Positions 9,747-19,847 of a DNA stretch of 64,000 nt are shown here, one piece after another. Origin of the DNA: Marinomonas sp. KMM3893. Lineage in GTDB: Bacteria; Pseudomonadota; Gammaproteobacteria; Pseudomonadales; Marinomonadaceae. The notes under the pieces are model-generated. The model did no database searches, was not told the origin of the DNA, and saw nothing but the letters and a program-made list of their open reading frames with translations. The DNA lies in contig NZ_SJSC01000007.1 of assembly GCF_004352855.1 (NCBI RefSeq), positions 1 to 64,000 of the forward strand. Direction: 5' to 3'. The first letter of the stretch is position 1, and each line of letters starts with the position of its first letter. The position numbers and the translations under genes were made by a program.

Positions 9747-9908
9747 TCAATCAGTTCCCACACAAATTCAAACAGCTGCCAAGAGTACCTTAAGCGCCGC
9801 CACTTATAAAGCGTGGAAGGATGACGACCCACCGCTTAACGAGTATGATTAAGGCCATAAATCTCAACGAAGAATGCTTTTTCTTCCGACGCCTTACTAG
9901 GAGATAAT

Positions 9909-10832
9909 GTGAAAGATAAAATCGTGATCGCTACCCGCGAAAGCCAACTCGCTTTATGGCAAGCCAATACGGTAAAAGCTCAATTAGAATCGCTCTACCC
10001 AAACCTCAAAGTCGAATTGCTTGGCATGACAACCAAAGGCGATCAAATTTTAGATTCACCGCTCTCAAAAATTGGTGGCAAAGGACTCTTCGTTAAAGAG
10101 TTAGAAACGGCGTTATTGGATGGCCGTGCGGACATTGCTGTGCACTCCATGAAAGACGTGCCTATGGCTTTTCCAGATGGCTTAGGTCTTGCTGTTATTT
10201 GTGAACGCGAAGACCCAACCGATGCTTTTGTCTCCAACCACTTTGCCTCTGCAGCAGACTTGCCTGCTGGCAGTGTTGTCGGTACCTCCAGTTTACGACG
10301 CTCTTGCCAACTGCGTATGCACAGACCAGACATAGTCGTAAAAGACCTTAGAGGCAATGTAAACACTCGCCTAAGAAAACTAGACGCAGGCGAATACGAT
10401 GCCATTATTTTGGCCACGGCAGGGCTAATACGCCTAGAGATGCAAGACCGCATCCAGCAAAGAATTCCCGACACAGTCAGCTTGCCAGCCGGTGGCCAAG
10501 GCGCTATGGGTATTGAATGTCGCTCTGACGACCAGGACACAGTGGCGTTACTCGCCCCATTGCAACATGAAGAAACCGCCATTCGAGTGACGGCTGAACG
10601 CGCCATTAACGAACGTTTAAATGGCGGATGCCAAGCCCCAATCGCTTGTTTTGCAACGCTCAATGACGATCAGTTATTTGTCCGTGGCTTGGTTGGCAGC
10701 CCTGATGGAAAAACCATGATCACCAGTGAGATCTCAGGACACAAACACGACGCTAAATCATTAGGCGTTCAACTCGCTGACGACTTGTTACAACAAGGAG
10801 CAGATCGCATTCTTGCTTCTATTTATCAATAA
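9909..10832 (+). CDS. hemC: Porphobilinogen deaminase (hydroxymethylbilane synthase)
   Basis: Polymerises four porphobilinogens to hydroxymethylbilane in haem and sirohaem synthesis. The 307-residue protein has the [10 protein letters not shown] opening, the catalytic aspartate region ([11 protein letters not shown]) and the dipyrromethane-cofactor cysteine in NGGCQAPIA. The start is GTG with AGGAG upstream. It is first in the hemC-hemD-hemX-hemY operon. Confidence 0.97.
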   Translation: MKDKIVIATRESQLALWQANTVKAQLESLYPNLKVELLGMTTKGDQILDSPLSKIGGKGLFVKELETALLDGRADIAVHSMKDVPMAFPDGLGLAVICEREDPTDAFVSNHFASAADLPAGSVVGTSSLRRSCQLRMHRPDIVVKDLRGNVNTRLRKLDAGEYDAIILATAGLIRLEMQDRIQQRIPDTVSLPAGGQGAMGIECRSDDQDTVALLAPLQHEETAIRVTAERAINERLNGGCQAPIACFATLNDDQLFVRGLVGSPDGKTMITSEISGHKHDAKSLGVQLADDLLQQGADRILASIYQ

Positions 10833-10865
10833 CAACCCACACGCGATGAAAGGCAAATAACACCG

Positions 10866-11633
10866 GTGAGTAAATTAAACATACTAATCACTCGGCCTGA
10901 GCCAGAAAACACCCTCAGTTGTGAACGCGCAACTGAGCAAGGATTTCATGGCGTGTCTCTGCCTATGCTAGAGATTGTTCCGATAAGTGAAGCAAATAAA
11001 GTGGCGGCCATTCGCTCACAAATTTTTAACATTGATGAATTTCAGTATGTTATTTTTGTCAGCAAAAATGCAGCAAGAGCCGCCGCACAATGGCTGGATG
11101 ACTGCTGGCCTATGTTACCCGTGAATACTCATTGGATAGGCATAGGAAAAGGCACAACAGAAACATTGCGAGCTGAAAACATTCCCGCGATAACCAATCC
11201 TGGGCACACTACGGAAGCGTTATTAGAATGGCTTAAACCGGTAAAAATGCGCCATCAGAAAGTACTCATAGTAAGAGGGGAAGGCGGACGACCAGAACTC
11301 GGAGAACAACTAGAGAAAAGAGGCGCTCACGTACAGTACCTTTCTCTCTATGAAAGAAAAAAGCCTGTTTACCACGCCCAAACTTTCGCCTTATTACCCG
11401 ATATTCATTTAATATGGGCAACCAGTGGTGAAAGCTTGATAAACCTTAACAGCTACATTGAGCAATTCAAACCCAGCTTTAAATCACTATTACTTCTAAC
11501 GCCAAGCGAACGAGTGAACGCTTTGGCGAAGACCATGGGCTGGCATAATGCTATTTGCGCAAACGGTGCAGATGACGCTAGTCTAATAACGGCGACGGAA
11601 CTTCACACAGGACAACAGAATGATAGAGACTAA
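10866..11633 (+). CDS. hemD: Uroporphyrinogen-III synthase
   Basis: Cyclises hydroxymethylbilane to uroporphyrinogen III. This family is poorly conserved, but the 255-residue protein has the typical opening LNILITRPEP, the FVSKNAARAA segment and an IGKGT turn. Its position between hemC and hemX settles the call. The start is GTG. The last 14 bases overlap hemX, which suggests coupled translation. Confidence 0.92.
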   Translation: MSKLNILITRPEPENTLSCERATEQGFHGVSLPMLEIVPISEANKVAAIRSQIFNIDEFQYVIFVSKNAARAAAQWLDDCWPMLPVNTHWIGIGKGTTETLRAENIPAITNPGHTTEALLEWLKPVKMRHQKVLIVRGEGGRPELGEQLEKRGAHVQYLSLYERKKPVYHAQTFALLPDIHLIWATSGESLINLNSYIEQFKPSFKSLLLLTPSERVNALAKTMGWHNAICANGADDASLITATELHTGQQNDRD

Positions 11634-12879
11634 TAAGCACACTTCAGAACACGATGTAGCTAATAGCGAAGATTCTCCAACAATGACAACGGAACCGTCA
11701 AACAATCACAACACCCAAAATCAAGCGCCCGTCACTATGCATCGAACGCTAATAGCCGCCTCTCTGGTCATTTCTATTATTGCATTAGGGACAAGCGGAT
11801 GGCTGTTTTACCAGAGCCAACAAAGCAACACTCAAGCTCAGCTTGCGCTTTTAAAAAGCCAGCAAGACAAGGTAAATACAGAGTTTAAGGCTCGCAATCA
11901 AACACACAGCCAACTCGTACAATTATCCGACCAAGTCACCCAAGCAGAGCAAAACACTCGCGAACAAGCCGCCTCATTGCAAGCACAACAAACCAAGCAG
12001 CAAACGCAACTGCAGGCACTTGAGAACCGCGTACGTAAAATAAACAGCGCGAATAAAGAGGACTGGAAACTGGCTGAAGCGGAATACCTAGTACGTCTAG
12101 CCAACCAAAGAGTCCTACTAGAGGCTGACCTTACAGGGGCAGAAACACTGCTTTCCAATGCCGATGATATTCTTTCTGCACTTGAAGACCCTCTCTTTTT
12201 TAGCGCCCGTAAAGCCATTGCAAAAGACATTCAAGCGCTAAAATCCACCAGCCATTTTGACGTTGAAGGCCGCTACCTACAATTGGGCGCCTTGTACGAT
12301 CAAGTTGGCCAATTGCCACAAAGAGAACCTTCTAAAAAATGGCAAGAAAGCACACAAGAAGCCCCGCAAGGCAAACTGGATCAAGCCTCTTCAAAAGTCA
12401 CTAGCACACTGGCAAGCTTATGGGACTCCATCAAGTCACTGGTTGTTATTAACTACAACCACAAACCCATTAAAACCTTACTACCACCAGCCGAGTATCA
12501 AGAGTTAGTCACAGGCTTACAGTTACAAATTGACGTCGCGCAAGTGGCTTTAGTAAAAGGCGAATCGTCAATTTATCAAAAAGCCTTGTCCCGAGTCGCA
12601 GACGCCATTACCGCACACTTTGATACACGCTCTCAAAACGTCATTGCATTTATGACCAGCCTGACCTCATTGCAGCAAGTTAACCCAGCGCCTGAGCTAC
12701 CACAGCCAAGAGCCTCACTGAATGCCATGAAGGAAATGATGAAAGAGTGGAATGCTCGTCCGACATCGGAACATCAAGAAGAGCAAGTTCAACCCAGTGA
12801 ATCGAGCGAGGCTGCTGCGCCTTCTAATGAAACAGAACAAAACAGCACTGAAAGTCCAGTGCAAGGAGCAGGAGCATGA
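11620..12879 (+). CDS. hemX: HemX family inner-membrane protein
   Basis: HemX is often annotated as a uroporphyrin-III methyltransferase, but no SAM-binding methyltransferase motif is visible; its role in haem synthesis is not settled. The 419-residue protein has a disordered N terminus, one membrane segment (about 42-65), a long coiled coil (about 70-135) and a helical periplasmic domain (about 140-350). An acidic Glu/Ser-rich tail follows. AGGA precedes the ATG. Confidence 0.88.
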   Translation: MIETNKHTSEHDVANSEDSPTMTTEPSNNHNTQNQAPVTMHRTLIAASLVISIIALGTSGWLFYQSQQSNTQAQLALLKSQQDKVNTEFKARNQTHSQLVQLSDQVTQAEQNTREQAASLQAQQTKQQTQLQALENRVRKINSANKEDWKLAEAEYLVRLANQRVLLEADLTGAETLLSNADDILSALEDPLFFSARKAIAKDIQALKSTSHFDVEGRYLQLGALYDQVGQLPQREPSKKWQESTQEAPQGKLDQASSKVTSTLASLWDSIKSLVVINYNHKPIKTLLPPAEYQELVTGLQLQIDVAQVALVKGESSIYQKALSRVADAITAHFDTRSQNVIAFMTSLTSLQQVNPAPELPQPRASLNAMKEMMKEWNARPTSEHQEEQVQPSESSEAAAPSNETEQNSTESPVQGAGA

Positions 12880-14114
12880 GAAAACTCCTCTTCGTACTGG
12901 TGATCATGATGGCCATTGGCGGCGTATTAGGTCTATTGATGCGCCAAGACAGTGGCTATGTCCTGATCGCCTATAATGGTGTGACACTCGAAACAAGTCT
13001 ATGGGTTTTGGTTGTCGCCATTATCATCACCCTCTTTGTGCTTAGCTGGGTTAAGCGTATTCTCTTTGTATTATTACGCCCTAGCAATTCACTGTCTAAA
13101 CTCACCGATAGCCTTGCCACAAAACGCGCCACCAAAAACACCATTCGAGGCATGCTTGAACTGGTGGGCGGAAACTGGCGAAAAGCCGAAAAACTGCTCA
13201 CAAACAGCGCGAACAACGTGTCTTATCCGTTAATTAACTACATTGGTGCCGCTTACGCGGCCAGTGAGCAAGACGAACATGAGCGCTCTAAAACACTGCT
13301 AAGAACCGCTCATCAGTCAACGCCTGAAGCCGAATTTGCCATTGGCTTTGCGCAAAGCCAAATACAAATGAGACAAGGTCACTACGAAGGCGCACTCGCC
13401 TCCTTGCTTCGTTTGCAAAAGCTCAAGCCGAAACACCGACAGATTCTTAAAATGCTGGTTTCGGTTTACACCAAATTAAAAGATTGGGACGCCTTGTTCG
13501 AGCTCACTCCAACACTTAAGAAAGAAGGGATTTTTGATAACGACAACATGCTCGAAATCGAGCGTAATGCCTTTTGGGCTCTGTTAAACAAAATCAATTT
13601 CCGCAATAAGTTAGGGGAAAGCAACAAAGACTTGGTTGCAGACGTAGAAGCACTCTGGAACAAATTGGACACCTTATCTCAAGACGATCACATGCGTCAG
13701 CTTTACGCCCAAACGCTCATTAGCTTTAATGACGAAGAGAAAGCGGAGCATTTCATTCGCCACAGCCTAAACAACAAGTGGTCAGAGGCGTTGATTTATG
13801 AATACGGCAATCTACGCGAATTGGCGCCTAAGAAACTGTTAGCCAATTGTGAAGGCTGGCTGAAAAAAGAGCCCCACAGCGCCAACCTATTACTGGTGTG
13901 TGGCCGCTTGAGTCAGTCCCTTCGCCTTTGGGGAAAAGCCAAAGACTATTACGAACACGCTTTCTCCTTGGACAGCCAAAGTGAAGCCCTTGCTGAACTT
14001 AGTCGTTTACTCAAAGCCATGGGCGACATAAAAGCCAGCCAAGACATTATGATGGTTAGCCTTAACCAAGCCAGCGATAGACTAAAAGCACTGCCCTTAC
14101 CACAAGAGCACTAA
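12876..14114 (+). CDS. hemY: HemY, haem biosynthesis-associated TPR protein
   Basis: Inner-membrane protein with two N-terminal membrane segments (about 4-22 and 40-63) and a cytoplasmic array of TPR-like helices to the C terminus. This is the gammaproteobacterial HemY, not protoporphyrinogen oxidase. It probably acts as a scaffold for late haem synthesis, by inference from its operon. The 412-residue ORF overlaps hemX by an ATGA junction with AGGAG just before it. A strong terminator follows. Confidence 0.9.
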   Translation: MRKLLFVLVIMMAIGGVLGLLMRQDSGYVLIAYNGVTLETSLWVLVVAIIITLFVLSWVKRILFVLLRPSNSLSKLTDSLATKRATKNTIRGMLELVGGNWRKAEKLLTNSANNVSYPLINYIGAAYAASEQDEHERSKTLLRTAHQSTPEAEFAIGFAQSQIQMRQGHYEGALASLLRLQKLKPKHRQILKMLVSVYTKLKDWDALFELTPTLKKEGIFDNDNMLEIERNAFWALLNKINFRNKLGESNKDLVADVEALWNKLDTLSQDDHMRQLYAQTLISFNDEEKAEHFIRHSLNNKWSEALIYEYGNLRELAPKKLLANCEGWLKKEPHSANLLLVCGRLSQSLRLWGKAKDYYEHAFSLDSQSEALAELSRLLKAMGDIKASQDIMMVSLNQASDRLKALPLPQEH

Positions 14115-14142
14115 CGCGTTCATTCAATAACGTTCACTCAAT

Positions 14143-14181
14143 AAAAAGGCCGTTTACTCTCTCAAGTAAACGGCCTTTTTT
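14143..14181 (+). terminator. Terminator of the hemCDXY operon
   Basis: The stem AAAAGGCCGTTTACT/AGTAAACGGCCTTTT has about 15 bp and a 6-base loop. Its arms carry A and T runs, so it can act on both strands. Confidence 0.88.
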
Positions 14182-14192
14182 GTCTTTAAACG

Positions 14193-14267
14193 CTATTTAA
14201 AACGCACCACAAGTTCATGCAATTCTAGCGAGACAACTTGCAACTCTCGGATGCTGTCACTGGACAT
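14193..14267 (-). pseudogene. C-terminal remnant of a methyl-accepting chemotaxis protein
   Basis: On the minus strand a 24-codon stretch ending in TAG reads SSDSIRELQVVSLELHELVV then RFK. This looks like the extreme C terminus of a chemoreceptor signalling domain, where sensory-helix repeats end in an LxxLVxRFK-type tail. Residues encoded just upstream (14268-14333, same frame) do not resemble a receptor, and a stop closes the frame at about 14334. I read it as the stump of a lost mcp gene, cut off by the neighbouring transporter gene. The similarity is judged by eye only. Confidence 0.4.
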
Positions 14268-14333
14268 GATTGCACCACTCACCAAAGCGCCATATTGGCG
14301 TGTGATGAATGCCAGCCAATCAAAAAAGAAACA

Positions 14334-15239
14334 CTATAGTTTTTTGTTTAACCAGCGGGTAATCACCGGTAAAAGGGAGGTTGGCAATTGCAACGCGCCT
14401 GCCAAGGGAAGGAATGCTGGCCCTAATAGCGCGCCAGCAATACTGTAAGTTAACAAGACATTTCGGTTGCCTGATGTTATCGCTGCCGTTAAGGCGATTT
14501 CTTTTCCTGATCGCCAATAGACCAGCAAAGACACACTAAAGAACAGGGCGCATAAGCCCATCGCGACCAATAAATAGTTTAGCGCTGCCATTGGGTCCTG
14601 ATCAAACAGCACTCTAAAGCTTCCGATCAAACCAAAAGGAAAAGCAAACACCAACAAAATCGTATAAGGAGAGATTTTCACCAACATTCGGTCAAGCGCT
14701 TCTCGTGGCGCAATCGCATGCACCAGAAACGAAAAGGCCATCGGACCAAAGACAAAAATAATTAATCGTAAAAAATACGCCACTAGATCAAGGTGAACAC
14801 TATCGCCTTGGTAAATCAGCAAGGTCACAAAAATCACCAATGGCAGCAATAAGGTTGTTGCAATGGTCATCGCCATGGCTTCTACACTGTCAAACCCTAG
14901 CGCTCTTACAATCGCTGGCGTCGCAAACAGCGACCCCGTTGCAGCCACAGCCACCATGGCCAATTGCAATGAGGCATTTGCCGAGAACAACCAGCCGATA
15001 AGACCAATAAAAAGCATGTAAAAGATCGCATGTAAGCTGGAATACAACCAAATTTTTCTATTTCGGAGCCTAATGATTAACTCCGCTTGTTTAATACCAA
15101 GCAAGGTCAGCGTCATCAGGAAAAACAACACTAAGGGAAGAAAAGGAAACACACTAAGTGATAATGAAGGGAACACAAAACCTAAAATGGCCGCCAAAAA
15201 CATACACAACAACGAGTGGCGAATAAGAAAAGCGAACAT
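14334..15239 (-). CDS. BASS-like (bile acid:Na+ symporter family) transporter
   Basis: Integral membrane protein of about 301 residues with roughly ten hydrophobic segments. The C-terminal part (SGNRNVLL followed by a hydrophobic helix and LPTSLLPVITRWL) and the internal TGSLFATPAIVRALG segment resemble Na+-dependent transporters of the SBF/BASS family found in rhizobia. The substrate is unknown. The ATG at 15239 has AAGGA upstream and is preferred to a TTG 24 bases earlier. It is a single gene with no co-directional partner. Confidence 0.65.
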   Translation of the reverse strand: MFAFLIRHSLLCMFLAAILGFVFPSLSLSVFPFLPLVLFFLMTLTLLGIKQAELIIRLRNRKIWLYSSLHAIFYMLFIGLIGWLFSANASLQLAMVAVAATGSLFATPAIVRALGFDSVEAMAMTIATTLLLPLVIFVTLLIYQGDSVHLDLVAYFLRLIIFVFGPMAFSFLVHAIAPREALDRMLVKISPYTILLVFAFPFGLIGSFRVLFDQDPMAALNYLLVAMGLCALFFSVSLLVYWRSGKEIALTAAITSGNRNVLLTYSIAGALLGPAFLPLAGALQLPTSLLPVITRWLNKKL

Positions 15240-15288
15240 GTAAAAGACATCCTTGGCAGACAAGCGCTAAACAAAGCTTGTCACATGA

Positions 15289-15474
15289 TTATTTTTTATT
15301 ATGGGAGTAAATCTTATTTTCTTCGGGCAATTCTGCGATTTCAATCGGCCACTGTGCTCGGGCACGATCAAAAGCCTCCCTCAATTCAACAAGTTCACTG
15401 TTACAAACAGCTTCCTCTGAAGGGACGTTTATCACTCGCTTAATGTTCGGAAAAGGTATCAGATTATCATTCAT
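15289..15474 (-). CDS. Small hypothetical protein, 61 residues
   Basis: Not recognised. The 61-residue ORF starts with ATG and encodes a soluble, mildly acidic polypeptide opening NDNLIPFPNIKR, with a central amphipathic stretch (SELVELREAFDRARAQW). The Shine-Dalgarno sequence is weak. The composition looks protein-like, and it lies alone between the transporter and yaaA on the transporter strand. Confidence 0.5.
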   Translation of the reverse strand: MNDNLIPFPNIKRVINVPSEEAVCNSELVELREAFDRARAQWPIEIAELPEENKIYSHNKK

Positions 15475-15565
15475 AACCTATCTCTATTGCAGCATCCTCT
15501 AGATATCTATCGACACTCTATGGATAATCTTTAACAAACGCAACAATTGAGCCGATGGAAGCCTT

Positions 15566-16348
15566 ATGAAATTCTTAATATCACCAGCAAAAACACTGGA
15601 TACAACGTCCACGCCGAGCGTAAATGAATTTAGTCAACCGCGCTTCTTAGAACAGTCTCAACAACTGATTGACACGATAAAACCGTACACACCTGCGCAA
15701 ATTGCATCACTAATGAAACTCAGCGACAAGTTAGCCACACTCAATGTGGAGCGTTATCACGCCTGGGAAAAATCACACTCAACACACAATAGTCGCCCTG
15801 CGATCTACACCTTCATGGGCGATGTATATACGGGTCTCGACGCTTATTCTTTAAGCGCTGACAATATCGCCTATGCACAAGGGCATTTAAGAATTTTGAG
15901 TGGCTTATATGGCCTGCTAAAACCCCTAGATCTAATGCAAGCCTACCGCTTAGAAATGGGAACCAGACTGGAAAATGCAAACGGCAGCAACTTGTATCAG
16001 TTTTGGGGAGACACCATTGTGGATTCTCTAAACAGTGAATTAAGTGAAGGCGAACTGTTGGTTAACCTAGCGTCAAATGAATACTTTAAGGCCGTAAATA
16101 CCAAGCGCCTCAAGAGCACATTGATTAGCCCAAATTTCCTAGATGAAAAGAACGGTCAATTCAAAGTGATTAGTTTTTATGCTAAAAAAGCGCGTGGTTT
16201 AATGTCTCGCTACCTGATTGAGAATCGCTGCGAAACCTTAGAAGAGTTAAAACGCTTTGATTTGGCGGGCTATCGCTATGATGCTGAGCGCTCAACCAAA
16301 CATGAACCTATTTTTGTTCGTCCCGAAAGCGCACAGCCACAAAAATAA
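15566..16348 (+). CDS. yaaA: Peroxide stress protein YaaA
   Basis: DUF328/UPF0246 family protein of 260 residues. In E. coli, YaaA limits free intracellular iron and oxidative damage during peroxide stress and binds DNA. The family hallmarks ISPAKTLD at the N terminus, GDVYTGLDA near residue 89 and LSGLYGLLKPLD near 113 are clear. It is a single gene with a terminator right after it. Confidence 0.95.
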   Translation: MKFLISPAKTLDTTSTPSVNEFSQPRFLEQSQQLIDTIKPYTPAQIASLMKLSDKLATLNVERYHAWEKSHSTHNSRPAIYTFMGDVYTGLDAYSLSADNIAYAQGHLRILSGLYGLLKPLDLMQAYRLEMGTRLENANGSNLYQFWGDTIVDSLNSELSEGELLVNLASNEYFKAVNTKRLKSTLISPNFLDEKNGQFKVISFYAKKARGLMSRYLIENRCETLEELKRFDLAGYRYDAERSTKHEPIFVRPESAQPQK

Positions 16349-16358
16349 CACCTTCAGG

Positions 16359-16391
16359 TTGCGTGATGCTCTTTGCATCACGCATTTTATT
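16359..16391. terminator. Terminator between yaaA and prmC
   Basis: The perfect 9-bp stem GCGTGATGC/GCATCACGC has a 5-base loop and is followed by ATTTTATT on the plus strand. It ends yaaA and lies 18 bases past the prmC stop. Confidence 0.75.
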
Positions 16392-16401
16392 CCTCGCTAA
16401 C

Positions 16402-17247
16402 TTACCCCTTTACAGGCTTACGACCTTGAGTAACACGGTCATTAACGCCCAAATCTTGGTAGGTTTTCACGTCCGTATAACCTTGTGCTAAAAACGCAGA
16501 ACGCACCGCAGCACCTTGATCATAACCATGCTCAAAAACAAGGTAACCGGCTTCGCTTAAATAGCTCGGCGCACAAGCAATAATATGCAGAATATCCGCT
16601 AACCCTTGCTGCTCCGCAACCAAGGCACTCCTTGGCTCAAAGCGGACATCACCTTGTGATAAATGCTCATCATCAGGGTCAATATAAGGCGGATTGGAGA
16701 CGATCAAATCAAACTGATTAGAGGCGTCTAATTGATCAAACCAACTGCTCTGCATGAACTCAACATCCAGCTGATTTCGCTTTGCATTACGCCTAGCTAA
16801 AGCCACCGCCTCTTCATTAAAATCAATGCCTGTCACAGAGGATGAAGGACTTTCTGCAGCTAAAGCGAGCGCAATGGCGCCAGTGCCAGTCCCTAAGTCC
16901 AGCACACAATTGGCGGCCATTGGATCAATTAACGCCAAAGCCACCTCAACCAAACGCTCAGTGTCTGCACGGGGAATCAAGGTGCATTCCGCCACCTCCA
17001 GCTCCAGCGTCCAAAAAGCCTGATGGCGGATAATATAAGCGATCGGTTCACCTTGCTCACGCCTCTGGAGCAGCGCCTCAAACTCAGCAATCGATGAGTG
17101 CTCTAATATTTTATCCGGCCAGGTATAAAAATACGCCGTTGTTACTCCTAACACATGCGCCAACAAAAGCTGCGCATCCAACTGAGCCGTATCCGACACA
17201 AAAGTAAGGCGCTCGTAAGCGCCTTTTAGTAATTCGTCAATTCGCAT
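16402..17247 (-). CDS. prmC: Release factor glutamine methyltransferase
   Basis: Methylates the glutamine of the GGQ motif in release factors RF1 and RF2, raising termination efficiency. The 281-residue protein has an N-terminal helical domain and a Rossmann methyltransferase domain, with the SAM loop DLGTGTGAIALALA near residue 115 and the catalytic NPPY motif near 184. It follows its substrate gene prfA by 40 bases. Confidence 0.96.
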   Translation of the reverse strand: MRIDELLKGAYERLTFVSDTAQLDAQLLLAHVLGVTTAYFYTWPDKILEHSSIAEFEALLQRREQGEPIAYIIRHQAFWTLELEVAECTLIPRADTERLVEVALALIDPMAANCVLDLGTGTGAIALALAAESPSSSVTGIDFNEEAVALARRNAKRNQLDVEFMQSSWFDQLDASNQFDLIVSNPPYIDPDDEHLSQGDVRFEPRSALVAEQQGLADILHIIACAPSYLSEAGYLVFEHGYDQGAAVRSAFLAQGYTDVKTYQDLGVNDRVTQGRKPVKG

Positions 17248-17287
17248 ATGCGATCATAACCCTATGATGTCAGCCATTTACACAAAA

Positions 17288-18376
17288 TTAATTGTCTGAA
17301 CTCAACGCTGCAAGTTGCTCTGCTTGGAACTCATTCACTAGAGGATTGATCAATACATCTAAATCCCCAGCAACAATTTCGTCCAGTTTGTATAAGGTCA
17401 AATTAATACGGTGGTCGGTTACACGGCCTTGCGGGTAATTATAAGTACGGATTCGCTCAGAACGATCACCACTACCCACCAATGATTTACGCGCTTCAGA
17501 TTGCTCGCTAGCGGCTTTATCTTGCTCCGCTGCTAATAAGCGAGACGCAAGCAAAGACATCGCTTTCGCGCGGTTCTTATGCTGTGAACGCTCTTCCTGA
17601 CACTCAACCACAACACCGGTTGGAATATGCGTCAAACGAATCGCAGAATCGGTTTTGTTTACGTGCTGACCACCCGCCCCAGAGGCACGGAAAGTATCGA
17701 CTCGTAAATCGCTTTTGTTTATCGCAATATCCGCCACTTCGTCCATTTCTGGCATCACAGCGACAGTACAAGCCGAGGTATGAATGCGGCCTTGAGATTC
17801 CGTTGCAGGAACACGTTGCACGCGGTGTGCACCCGATTCAAACTTAAGCTTAGAATAAGCACCTTCACCAACAATACGTGCAATGACTTCTTTGTAACCG
17901 CCATGCTCGCCATCGCTGGCACTGACAATTTCTACTTTCCAGCGTTGAGTTTCTGCGTAACGCGAATACATGCGGAACAAATCACCAGAGAAAATAGACG
18001 CTTCATCACCGCCGGTTCCGGCTCGAACTTCTAAGAACACGTTACGTGAATCGTTAGGGTCTTTAGGCAACAATAGCTTCTGCAAAACAAGCTGCAGCGC
18101 TTCTTGTTGCTGCTGACCTGCTTTCATTTCTTCCACACCCATCTCTTTAATATCCGGGTCGGAATCCGTCATCATCAACTCGGCTTCTTCGATATTTTCA
18201 ACAACTTGCTGATATTCATTGAAGCACTTAACCACTGGCTCTAATTCTGCGTACTCTTTTGAGTAAGCACGAAATAAATCCTGATCCATGATGACCTCAG
18301 CTTCACTTAACTGTGCCGCTAATTCATCATAACGATCAGACAAACTCTCTAATTTAAACTTTATCGAATCTTTCAT
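17288..18376 (-). CDS. prfA: Peptide chain release factor 1
   Basis: Recognises UAA and UAG stop codons and triggers peptidyl-tRNA hydrolysis. The 362-residue protein shows the GGQ motif in SGAGGQHVN near residue 235 and the RF1-type tripeptide PAT near residue 189. The gene lies two bases after hemA, in the common hemA-prfA-prmC operon. Confidence 0.97.
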   Translation of the reverse strand: MKDSIKFKLESLSDRYDELAAQLSEAEVIMDQDLFRAYSKEYAELEPVVKCFNEYQQVVENIEEAELMMTDSDPDIKEMGVEEMKAGQQQQEALQLVLQKLLLPKDPNDSRNVFLEVRAGTGGDEASIFSGDLFRMYSRYAETQRWKVEIVSASDGEHGGYKEVIARIVGEGAYSKLKFESGAHRVQRVPATESQGRIHTSACTVAVMPEMDEVADIAINKSDLRVDTFRASGAGGQHVNKTDSAIRLTHIPTGVVVECQEERSQHKNRAKAMSLLASRLLAAEQDKAASEQSEARKSLVGSGDRSERIRTYNYPQGRVTDHRINLTLYKLDEIVAGDLDVLINPLVNEFQAEQLAALSSDN

Positions 18377-18378
18377 TT

Positions 18379-19647
18379 TTAATTATCTTTATCTTCATTA
18401 ATGCCCAATACAGTTGCGGCAATGGTTAATCCGTGTTGATCCGCATCCGCACCCGCCTCTCTGAGATAACGAGTGGGAGCGTGGATCAATTTATTCATCA
18501 GCCCATGCGCGAGTTTATTGATCACTTGCTCAGGGGATTGGCCGGACTCTAAGCTTTTCATCGCTTTCGCCAACTCAATGTCTTTTATGTCTTCTGCAGA
18601 ATGTCGGTAAGTGACTATTAGGTCAGACATTTTACGGGATTCTAGGGTGCGACGATAAGAGTCGACCCCTTCTTCAATAATTAACTCTGCGGCTTTGGCG
18701 GCATCTTGCCTTGCTCGCACATTTTCTTCAATCACTGAATGCAAATCGTCAACGGTATAAAGGTAAGCGTCTTTCACTTCCTCTACTTCTGGTTCAATAT
18801 CCCTAGGCACCGCGATGTCGATTAGCAACATAGGATTATGGCGGCGCTTAGAGGTTGCACGCTCAACCATTCCTTTGCCTATGATAGGTAACTGGCTCGC
18901 TGTCGATGAAATAACAATGTCTGCCTGAGCAAGATAATCGCCGATATCACCCAGCATGATGGCTTCGGCGCCTAAATCATTGGCTAAGGTTTCTGCACGC
19001 ATTAAGGTTCTGTTGGCCACTATGATTCGCTTAACACCTTGCTCTTTTAAATGACGAGCAACCAATTCTATGGTTTGCCCTGCGCCAATCAACAAGGCTG
19101 TATTTTGTCGAATATCGGCAAAAATGCGTTGCGCTAAGCTCACGGCGGCAAACGCAATCGAGACAGGGTTTTCACCAATCGCGGTGTCTGTGCGGACGCG
19201 CTTGGCGATCGAGAAGGTACGCTGAAACAAGGCGCGCAATTCAGGGCCTATGCACTCGCCTTCTTGAGAAACCGCATAAGCAGACTTAACCTGCCCTAAA
19301 ATTTGCGGCTCACCTAAAATAAGAGAATCCAATCCTGACGCCACACGCATCACATGACGAACACTGTCATCATTAAAGTGCGTATAACAATATTGCTTAA
19401 GATCATCGAAATCCAATTGATGATAATGCCCTAACCAGCGGATAACGTCATCCACATCGCGACCATCTTCAATTGCGCAATATAACTCAGTCCGATTGCA
19501 CGTAGAGACAATTACGGCTTCATTGGCTTTTTTCTCAGACACCAAAGAAGACAGAGCCTCCACCATTTTTTCTGGGGCAAAGGCTAAGCGCTCACGAATC
19601 GATACTGGGGCTGTTTTGTGGTTGACTCCCACGGTAATTAGCGACAT
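18379..19647 (-). CDS. hemA: Glutamyl-tRNA reductase
   Basis: NADPH-dependent reduction of glutamyl-tRNA to glutamate-1-semialdehyde, the first committed step of C5-pathway tetrapyrrole synthesis. The 422-residue protein opens with the [13 protein letters not shown] signature and contains the catalytic cysteine in STCNRTE near residue 50. An NADPH-binding Rossmann domain starts at LIGAGQ. The ATG at 19647 is chosen from the family N terminus; the open frame extends about 29 codons upstream. Confidence 0.96.
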   Translation of the reverse strand: MSLITVGVNHKTAPVSIRERLAFAPEKMVEALSSLVSEKKANEAVIVSTCNRTELYCAIEDGRDVDDVIRWLGHYHQLDFDDLKQYCYTHFNDDSVRHVMRVASGLDSLILGEPQILGQVKSAYAVSQEGECIGPELRALFQRTFSIAKRVRTDTAIGENPVSIAFAAVSLAQRIFADIRQNTALLIGAGQTIELVARHLKEQGVKRIIVANRTLMRAETLANDLGAEAIMLGDIGDYLAQADIVISSTASQLPIIGKGMVERATSKRRHNPMLLIDIAVPRDIEPEVEEVKDAYLYTVDDLHSVIEENVRARQDAAKAAELIIEEGVDSYRRTLESRKMSDLIVTYRHSAEDIKDIELAKAMKSLESGQSPEQVINKLAHGLMNKLIHAPTRYLREAGADADQHGLTIAATVLGINEDKDN

Positions 19648-19847
19648 TAAGAAACTCTTTTCAAGGATCGGTATCTCAAGACATGGGTAAGAGGAATAAG
19701 CATTCCAGTACAGCCCTTTACATAAAGAGGACACATTATACGAGGAATTAGCTTATTTTCGCACCCCATAGGATCAATAAAAGTAATAGGATTAGTTTAT
19801 AGTTATGACTGACACAACCTATCTGCTAACGATATCATAAGGCTTAT

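Noticed and set aside
10043-10663. 206-codon open frame on the minus strand
   Set aside because: It lies entirely inside hemC on the opposite strand; hemC has complete family motifs and the shadow has none.
19648-19734. 29-residue N-terminal extension of HemA
   Set aside because: It does not fit the family start ([13 protein letters not shown]) and lacks a better ribosome site.
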